From Lachnospiraceae bacterium (GTDB lineage Bacteria > Bacillota > Clostridia > Lachnospirales > Lachnospiraceae), in the NCBI GenBank assembly GCA_015057615.1, contig SVEA01000089.1, forward strand, positions 1 through 64,000: a stretch of 64,000 nucleotides of DNA, given 5' to 3'. The notes beneath the pieces are model-generated. The model did not search any database. It was not told where the DNA came from and saw only the letters and a list, made by a program, of their open reading frames with translations. Positions 8,316-17,300 of this stretch are shown one piece after another; position 1 is the stretch's first letter, and each line of letters opens with the position of its first letter. A program made the translations under genes and the position numbers.

Positions 8316-9011
8316 ATGAAAGAGTATAACTTTTTTGAAAGTGATTTTTTGGAATTGTATGTTGTTAGAACGAAATGCCTCAATTACATAAATTATTGTT
8401 ATTTTGTGATTGATAAAGAGACAAGACAGACCTTGATCATCGACCCATCATGGGAATTTCAAAAATTTGAACGATTGGCTGAAGAAAATGGTGAAGGTGT
8501 GTCGCTCGTTCTCCTTACCCATAGTCATTACGATCACACTAATTTGTCAAATGATATGTATATACGGTACAAGCCCAAGATATATATGTCTTCAAATGAA
8601 ATGGTTCAATATGGTTTTAGAGGGCTTGGAGTGGAATGTGTTGATGACGGGCAAGTCATTAACTTTGGCAATCGAAAAATCAAATGCATTCTTACTCCGG
8701 GACATACGGAAGGAAGTATGTGTTATCTGCTTGACGATTTTGTATTTACAGGTGATACAGTATTTATTGAAGGTTGCGGTGTTTGTGACCTTACCGGTTC
8801 TGATCCTCAAAAAATGTTTGATAGTATACAGAAACTAAAAAAAATCATACATTCAAGTGCTTACATTTTTCCAGGACACGCTTTTGGTAGGGAATCGGGA
8901 GTAAAGTTCATGGAGGTATGTAAAATTAATCTTTATTTCAATATTGAAGATAAGCAAAAATTTGTGGATTTTAGGATGAGATCACAGCAAAAGAGAATTA
9001 ATTTTGTTTAA
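8316..9011 (+). CDS. Metallo-beta-lactamase-fold hydrolase of the PksB type
   Basis: 231 residues from ATG 8316, which has AAAGG about 12 bases upstream. The open frame reaches back to 8049, but that part lies inside the permease gene and is not protein-like. The zinc site is clear: THSHYDH (His69, His71, Asp73, His74), GHTEGSM, FTGDTVF and FPGHA. A stand-alone enzyme of this fold and length (PksB/BaeB) sits near the start of the bacillaene trans-AT cluster just before the acyltransferase genes, the same position as here. Such proteins are thought to act as thioester hydrolases, perhaps clearing stalled acyl chains. The closeness to PksB is judged from motifs, length and context only. Confidence 0.82.
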   Translation: MKEYNFFESDFLELYVVRTKCLNYINYCYFVIDKETRQTLIIDPSWEFQKFERLAEENGEGVSLVLLTHSHYDHTNLSNDMYIRYKPKIYMSSNEMVQYGFRGLGVECVDDGQVINFGNRKIKCILTPGHTEGSMCYLLDDFVFTGDTVFIEGCGVCDLTGSDPQKMFDSIQKLKKIIHSSAYIFPGHAFGRESGVKFMEVCKINLYFNIEDKQKFVDFRMRSQQKRINFV

Positions 9012-9032
9012 GGCGAATAGGAGTGGAATTTT

Positions 9033-11324
9033 ATGATAGCGTATTTATTTCCGGGACAGGGTGTTCAATTTATTGGAATGGGGAAAGAACTGTTCGATAA
9101 GTATGGAGAGTATGTCGAACAAGCTGATGAAATACTTGGTTATTCTATTAAAGATTTATGCTTGAACGATAAAGACAATGTTTTAGGATTAACACAGTAT
9201 ACTCAGCCAGCACTGTATTTCGTGAATTCACTATATTACATACAAGAACTGGAAAGTGGTGTGCTTCCGGACTATCTTGCAGGTCATAGTCTTGGAGAGT
9301 ATAATGCGTTGTTTGCAGGTGGAGTATTCAGCTTTGCTGATGGACTTAAGCTTGTAAAGAAACGTGGAGAACTTATGGGAAGCGTTAATGGCGGAAAAAT
9401 GATGGCAGTGAAAGACCTTCCCGTCGATAAGATAAGAGAAGTTCTGCTTGAGAGCAAATTAGACAGAATAGATATTGCTAATCTTAATGTTCCTTCTCAG
9501 ACGATCATATCAGGTATTGCAGCAGATATAGATAAGTCTGAAGCCTATTTGAAGAAAGCAGGAGGAGTTACGATACCTTTAAAAGTAAGCGGTGCATTCC
9601 ATTCAAGATATATGAAGTCTGTCGCATTGGAATTTGCGGAATACATCAAGGGTTTTGAACTAAATAACATGAAGATACCGGTTGTATCTAATTATACTGC
9701 TCGTGTTCACAAAAGCGATGAAATCGTAGATAACCTTGTTGCGCAAATATATAGTCCCGTTCAGTGGGTCGAGTCAATACGTTATATATGGGGAAAAGGT
9801 ATAGAGGATTTCAAACAGATAGGTGTAGGCCGTGTTGCTATAAATATGGCTAACAAAATAAAGAAGGAAACAACTCCTCTTGTAGTTGAAGAAGAAATAA
9901 CTTCCGAACAGGAAATCATTGAAGAAGTAAACGAAAGTATCAAGAGTACTGAAAGCATGGAAACACCTGAAACCTCGGCGACCTATGAAGGCAAACTTGG
10001 CAATCCTGAATTTATGAAAAAATATAAGCTGAGTATTCCTTGCATAGCAGGACCGATGCATAAAGGAATTTCCGGATATGATTTTGTAAAGAGACTGTCT
10101 GATAACGCAATGTTGGGTTTTGTAGGAACCAGAGGACTGTCTGTTAATGAAGTTAAAAAGATACTTATTAAGCTACGTGGCAGGAAAAATTTTGGTGTAA
10201 GTGTTGATATCGATCCCTCTAACAAAGATCGCGAAAAGGAACTTTTAGATTTACTTATGGAGGAAAATATTTCTATCGTACACGTATCAGGTTATTTTAA
10301 TTTGACCGAAAATTTGATACAGTACAAATTATATGGTGCCAAGAAACTTGAAAACGGACAGAGTTATGTTCCAAATAAAATATTCTTAAAGACGACCAGG
10401 CCTGAGATAGCTGAAATTTTCATGTCCCCTGTACCGGATGATATGATCAAGAAAATGTGCGAAGCCGGTAAAATTTCAGAGGAACAAGCGGAGTTGGTTA
10501 AGAAAATACCCGTAGCAGATGAGATAATTATTGTATCTTTGGGTGCAGATAAAACAGGTCTGATCCCCATAAATGCACTGCTTCCGCAGATCATGCAGAG
10601 AAGAACAACCCTAACTAAAAAGTATGGGTATGAAGAAGAAATCCATATCGGAGTTGCAGGTGCGATCGGTGATCCTGCATCAGCACTGGAAGCATTCTTG
10701 CTTGGTGCAGATTTTATCATGACCGGCTCTGTTAACCAATGTACAGCAGAAGCTGCAGTTTCCACATGGGTTAAGGATAAATTGCAGAAGGTAGAAGTAC
10801 AAGATACCGAAATTATTCCAAGTTCACATGTATACGAAATTGGAATGAAGTTACAGGTACTCAAAAAAGGTGTATTTTTTGCTGCAAGAGCTATGAAATT
10901 ACATGAGATATATAACAGAATATCCAAGATGGCGGATATTGAACAAAGCTTACTTGCTCAAATTCAGGAGAAGTATTTTGATAAAAGTGTTGAAGAGATC
11001 TACAATGAGATTAAGAATAAGTTAAGTGATGCAGAAAAGAAACGTGCGGAAAACGACAGTAAATTTAAGTTTGGACTGATAATTTCTTGGTATTATGATC
11101 ATTGTACCAATTGTGCTATCGATATGGAAAATGCTCAGAATTTGAACTGCTTAATCCTTGTCAGCAGTGCAATGGGCAGAATGAATCTACTCCTTGAAAA
11201 TACGGAGTATACGAATTGGCAAAACAGGCATCCGGATATCTTATCTAAACTGATTATGTCAGGGGCAGAACAAAAGTTAAACGATATTCTTAAAAAATAC
11301 AATTTGAGTTTTACCGTTTCATAA
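9033..11324 (+). CDS. Trans-acting malonyl acyltransferase / enoyl reductase didomain (PksE-like AT-ER)
   Basis: 763 residues in two parts. Residues 1-280 are a FabD-like acyltransferase: LFPGQGVQF at the start, nucleophile Ser86 in AGHSLGEYNALFAGG, and His190 in SGAFHS, the motif form usual for malonyl selection. Residues about 320-763 are a PfaD-type FMN-dependent enoyl reductase: IAGPMHKGISG, VGTRGLS, FGVSVD, ADKTGLIP, GVAGAIGDPASALEAFLLGADFIMTGS and an NQC-TAEA segment. A Glu/Ser-rich linker joins them. None of the synthases has a working AT, so this protein must load malonyl units in trans; its reductase half can supply the enoyl reduction missing from every module. AGGAGTGG precedes the start. 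It resembles PksE/BaeE of bacillaene clusters. Confidence 0.93.
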   Translation: MIAYLFPGQGVQFIGMGKELFDKYGEYVEQADEILGYSIKDLCLNDKDNVLGLTQYTQPALYFVNSLYYIQELESGVLPDYLAGHSLGEYNALFAGGVFSFADGLKLVKKRGELMGSVNGGKMMAVKDLPVDKIREVLLESKLDRIDIANLNVPSQTIISGIAADIDKSEAYLKKAGGVTIPLKVSGAFHSRYMKSVALEFAEYIKGFELNNMKIPVVSNYTARVHKSDEIVDNLVAQIYSPVQWVESIRYIWGKGIEDFKQIGVGRVAINMANKIKKETTPLVVEEEITSEQEIIEEVNESIKSTESMETPETSATYEGKLGNPEFMKKYKLSIPCIAGPMHKGISGYDFVKRLSDNAMLGFVGTRGLSVNEVKKILIKLRGRKNFGVSVDIDPSNKDREKELLDLLMEENISIVHVSGYFNLTENLIQYKLYGAKKLENGQSYVPNKIFLKTTRPEIAEIFMSPVPDDMIKKMCEAGKISEEQAELVKKIPVADEIIIVSLGADKTGLIPINALLPQIMQRRTTLTKKYGYEEEIHIGVAGAIGDPASALEAFLLGADFIMTGSVNQCTAEAAVSTWVKDKLQKVEVQDTEIIPSSHVYEIGMKLQVLKKGVFFAARAMKLHEIYNRISKMADIEQSLLAQIQEKYFDKSVEEIYNEIKNKLSDAEKKRAENDSKFKFGLIISWYYDHCTNCAIDMENAQNLNCLILVSSAMGRMNLLLENTEYTNWQNRHPDILSKLIMSGAEQKLNDILKKYNLSFTVS

Positions 11325-11357
11325 AAATGGATACTAATAATGAATGAGGTGAAATGA

Positions 11358-14300
11358 ATGGGAAAAAACGATGTTGCGATTATTGGAATATCGTGTATTT
11401 TTCCTGGAAGCGACAGCTATGAACAGTATTGGGATAATTTAAAAAATGGAAAATGTAGTGTAGCTGAAATAGGAAAAGACAGATGGGATGTGAATGAATT
11501 TTATAGCCCAGAGTTCACTGATAAGAACAAGGCATGTTCCAAATGGTGTGGAATGATAAAAAATGTCTATGATTTTGACAATGCGGCTTTCTTTATTTCT
11601 CGTAGAGAAGCAGAAAAAATGGATCCGCAGCAAAGGCTTCTTCTGCAGGAAACATGGCATTGTATTGAGGATTCGGGAGTTTCTTTCAAAAAATTGAAAG
11701 AAATGATGACATCGGTATTTGTTGGAGCTATGAATTGTGATTATCGCCAGGAATTATATTCGGGCAACGCTATCGTAGATGGTTATTCTACTTTGGGCAG
11801 TTTTGAAAATATGCTTGCAAATAGAATTTCTCATTGTTTTTCATTGAACGGAGCAAGTACTACTTTAAATGCTGCTTGTGCTTCCTCATTAGTTGCAATA
11901 GATTATGCTGTTGATTCATTAGCTAATGGAAATTCCGATTATGCGATTGCAGCAGGAGCAAATCTAAACTTGAATCCGTGGAAATATCTCTCATTTTCTA
12001 AGGCAAGAATGCTGAGTCCAAACGGACTGTGTAAAACATTTGATGCTACAGCAGATGGATATGTACCGGGTGACGGTATTGCGGTTTTATTGCTTCAGAG
12101 ACTTGAACTGGCAGAAAGACAAGGAAATAAAATATACGGTGTTATCAAGAGTGTTTCTGTAGGTCATAACGGAGGTGCGCTGACTATAACAGCTCCTCGT
12201 ATTGAATCACAAGTCAAAGTGATTTCAGCGGCATATAAAAAAGCACATATATCTCCGGATGAAATAAGTTATGTGGAAACACACGGAACAGGAACTTCAT
12301 TAGGAGACCCTATTGAAATCTCGGCATTAAAGCAGGTTTTCCAAAAGCAAAGCAAACGAAAAGACAAGTGTTATGTCGGATCTGTAAAAAGTAATATCGG
12401 TCATTTGGAATCAGCGTCTGGCATGGCTGGAGTGATCAAAGTACTTATGATGATGAAGTATCATCAGATCCCTAGAACGATTAACACAAATGGCAATAAT
12501 GAAATAATAAACTTAAATGATACTCCATTTGAATTGAACAACCAAGTTATCAATTGGGAACCAAAACAGGGGAAACCGCTTAGAGCCGGCATCAGCTCTT
12601 TTGGATTCGGAGGAACGAATGCTCACATTATTCTTGAGGAGTATGTTGATAAAAGAAAAAGTAAATTAGACAAGGATAGCCAACTCTTAGTTTTATCTGC
12701 TAATTCCCTAGAAGTAGCTGAACATATAAAAGAAGATTGGAATAAAAAAATCGCTGATTACAGCAAGGATGATTATTCCGATATTTTAAAAACAGCGTTC
12801 AATGAAGACAGAAATCATCAATTCAGATACGCAAGAATATTATCTTATGGGGAATTGCCAAAAATTGATCGGGATATTCAATTTATATCCACAAAAAAGA
12901 ATAAGCCTAAAATCATCGTTATTAACGAGTTAACGAAAGAAAAATATGCAGAGTATAGAACTTTAAAGAATAAGTACTATCGTTACTCTGAAATATTGGA
13001 CGAGTTACTGAACATTGCCAAAAAACATAAGGTAAGTATAGATCTTGACGAAGATGTTGATAAAATTTCTGAAGAAAACTATAGGGTAAATCTATTTACG
13101 GTTGAATATGCATTTGCTGAATTTTTAAAGGAAATAGGAATAAGTTTTAACTATATGTCTTGGGATAAAAAAGGTCTTACCGCGATGTTAGCACTAGTAA
13201 ACATCTATGATTATGAGGATATTATTCTTTATTTGACAGGAAAAAAGGAATTGAGAGAGATTGGTAAAAATCGCCAGAATGGTATTTTGATTAATGCCAA
13301 TGACGGTGTTAAAATCTATCCTTTTGAACTTTGCGATATTAGTGATAATATAAATAAATTTATTGAGCTTCCGCTTTCATCCAGAGATGAGAAATTATTA
13401 GAAAAATTCAGAATGCAGTTTGAACTGCTGATCAATAATCAATATACATTCCGCAATAATATTTCTGAATGGGACAGCAGCTTGAATTTGCTGACATCAT
13501 GTACAGAACTTTGGAGAAAAAAGTATACTTTAATTGCACTTTTTGATTCCTTGCGCCGTTTAAAGGATAAGTGGGGAATTGAAATGGAAGAGGATATTGA
13601 AAGCCCGGAGATCAGATACTTCATTGATGTAATATCAAATCATGTTATTTCAATAGAAGAATTCTCCAATATGATCTATAACGGTAATACGTTATATACC
13701 GAGGAATTAGAACAACGTGCTGAAAACTATCTGATTGAGAATGGAAGCTTCAAGGTATTAACGTCTTGTCATAATTGGGATAAAGCATCATTAGAGAAAC
13801 TTGAAAATACTGAGTATACAAATAAAGATGATGGGTCAAACTGTGTTTATTTATCTGAATTTGTAACGGATTTTCAGGAGAATCTGATACAGGCATGGTT
13901 AAACGGTGCTGATATTTCCTTTGATAAGCTTTTTAATGAGGAGGATTATCAGAAGAAGAGTGTCAAGAAGAGTTATTTTGTAAAAAATTCATTTGCAAAG
14001 CCTGGTATGCAGGATATGATCCATGTTTATCGACCGGATGATGTTTTGATAAAAGATCATAATATTCTTGGGAAGACATTGGTACCTGGTGCGGAATTAA
14101 TATGCAAGATAATGGAAGATTATCATTTGGAGAATATGGATAACATCCTTTTTAGACAAGCTGCATTGATCGATGGTAAGAAGGAATACAGTTATAAAAA
14201 TGATAAGAATGAAAATTATCAGATCATAGATCTTCTAAATAATAATGTCATTTTCTCCTGCAGTCAGATCAATAAAAAAACTGATGAAATTATAGAACTC

Positions 14301-17300
14301 AATGAAGAAATTGTAACTAAAAACACAAAAATGCATTTTTATAATATACTTAAAAAAGCAGGTTATAATTATGGTGATAGTTTACAGCTTATCTCTGAGT
14401 TGGGTGAATCAGGCTCATATTACATATTTAAATTAAAAGCATCAGCTGAAACAGAAAATACTGAAATATTAGACAATGCATTCCAGTGTGCAATTATTTT
14501 AGCAGGAGTAACTCAGCCTGATTTTTCAGAGAACACTTATTTTCCATACTGCATAGATCATTTGGAGTGCTATCAGAAGCTTTACGGTGATGTAGAAGTT
14601 TATATTTCAAAGGATACTTATAATGCGACCAGCAAAATTATAAGTGCGGATATTTTAATTGTAAGAGACAAAACAATTATAATGAAAATATCACATATGA
14701 TATTAAATGCAAGCAAGAAACTTGAAAATACCCATTTTACCTATAAGCTCGAATGGATTGATACGGCAACAAAAGATGAACCATTACCGGAACATATCGT
14801 TGTAATGGGAAATTGGAGTGCTGAAAAGGAACTTCTGCTGGAATGCTGTAAAGGTACAAAAGTAATGTTTATAGAAAAGTCACAAGAGATGAACGGACTT
14901 ACTGAAAGGTCAGCAGAAGGAACAAAATTCTATTGGTTTTGTGATGGAGCAATAAATGCGGATGAAGAACCAGATGTGTATTATCAGGATAGTATATATC
15001 CGTTCTTATTGTTTGCAAAGGAGATCGCAAAGGCAGAGAAGAAAATAACAGTTTCTCTTGTGTGTAGCGGAGAATTGCCTTATGATGCTACTTTAAAGGG
15101 TATTCTAAAGGCATTAAAGAGAGAGAACATCAATATAAATACAGGCATTTATAATGTGAATGACTTCAATAAAGACAGTATGCATCGCTTGCTGCATGAT
15201 ATTCCTGCCGATGATGAATGCGAAATCTCTATTGGAAAACAGCGTAGCAAGAGAATGATGGTTCCCATGCAGACTGTAAATGACGGTAATAATTTTATTG
15301 TGGAAAACGGCATCTACATTATTATCGGAGGAACAGGCGGAGTCGGAAGAGAAATAGGCAAGCTTCTTGCTGAAAAGAAAAATGCTACAATTGTATTGAC
15401 TGGAAGAAACAGTAAGAGTAACTATATCGATGAAATAATATCTTATGTCTCACAGGATACCGGAAAGAGCGTTTACTATTCGACAGATGTATGTGATAAG
15501 TACAAGATGCAGCATCTTATCGTTCAGGTCAAAGAACGTTTTGGTCGTGTGGATGGAATTATTCATTCAGCAGTAGATATGGTCGACGCTGAACTTAAAC
15601 ATATCACAAGTGATATGTTCTTGCAGGGTTTGAAGTGCAAGTATTACGGAGCAGTAATTTTAGCAGATATTTGTTTGAATAATAATATCAGAAATGTTTT
15701 ATTCTTCTCTTCAATACTGACTTATACAGGTAATAAAGGTCAAGCTGGATATATTGCAGGCTGCAATTTCCTTGATGAATATGCGCATTATCTGAATACA
15801 AAAGGTCTGAATGCTAAAGTATTAAATTGGGGATATTGGGCTGAGACAGGAGTTGCAAAGAATGAACATTTCGGAACTATTTTGAAACGTTTAGGTGTTG
15901 GAAAAATGAAAACATCTGAAGGACTGGATCAATTTCTGAATGCAATGGATTCTAATGAAAATCAGATCTTCATTGTAAAAATGGAGGAAAATGATGCAGA
16001 AGCAGAAGAGGTCAAGAATGGTGTTGATACGATCCAGGTAAAAGAGAATAATGTGGTAACATCAACTCTTGTAAAGGAAGCAGACGGTGTTGATCTGGTT
16101 AAGAATATCATTGAAGATATACGTGAGATCGTTCAGAATATAACACATAATGTCAATGTTTCGGTAAAAACCCCCTTCTTGGAGATCGGTATAGAATCTA
16201 TTATCGGAGTTGAATTGGTCAATGAAATAAGCGGTTTGTATAGTATCCAGTTAAGCCAGACTATAATTTTTGACTATCCGACGATCAAAAAGCTCTCAGA
16301 AGCGATCTATAAGAGATATAAGGAAGCTATAGAGTTACATTATGAGCAGAGCGATTCAGTTGATCAGAATGCAGATGAGAGCATTGAAGAGGTACGTGAG
16401 GAATCTGAACAGGACAGTAAGACAGTCAGAAAAGATGTTGCTATAGTAGGAATTTCTTGCCGACTGGGCAGCACTGATAATACAGAAGAATTATGGAAGG
16501 CTCTTGTAGCAGGCCAGAACTTAGTGACTGAAATTCCAGAGGAAAGATGGAAACTGGAAGGTTTTTATGATCCTGACCGTAACAATAAGAAGACATCATA
16601 TTGCAAGTGGGGAAGTTTCATATCCGATGTGTATGATTTTGAACCTTCATTTTTTAAGATCTCGCCCAAAGAAGCCAAATATATGGATCCACAGCAAAGG
16701 GTATTACTGGAAGAGAGCTATAAGGCTTTGGAAGATGCAGGTTATACATATGAAATGCTTGATGAATTAGAGTGCGGAGCTATCTATGGCATAATGAATA
16801 ACGATCATAGAGAAAACCTTGGTTCAAAGGCAGAAAATGTTGATTACGGATTATTGCTATCGGGTAATTCCAATGCAATATTATCAGCAAGAATCTCATA
16901 TCTTTTGAATTTAAAAGGTCCTGCTTTCACACTTGACACAGCTTGCTCGTCCTCGTTGGTAGCCATGTATCTGGGTTGTCAGGCAATTCAAAACGGCGAT
17001 GCCAATATGATGATAATCGGTGGTACCACTCTGTTTTTGGCTCCGGAATATTATATTCAGATGTGTGGTTTATCAATGCTTTCTCCAAGAGGAATGTGCA
17101 GTACATTCGATCAGAAAGCGGATGGATTTGTTCCTGGTGAGGGTGTCGGTGTCGTAATCTTGAAGAGTTTAGACAAGGCGCGGGAAGATCATGATAATAT
17201 CTATGGTATTATCAAAGGTTCCGGTTATAATCAGGATGGAGCTACAAATGGAATCACATCACCGAGTAAGGAGTCGCAGAGACAGCTTGAACTGAATGTC

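Noticed and set aside
10364..10927. 187-codon reverse-strand open frame within the AT-ER gene
   Set aside because: The forward frame has clear ER motifs throughout; the reverse frame shows no domain and no ribosome site.
11358..11360. KS1 as a KSQ-type decarboxylating loading domain
   Set aside because: KSQ domains have Gln for the active Cys; KS1 keeps Cys174. Self-starting remains possible but is not shown by this motif.
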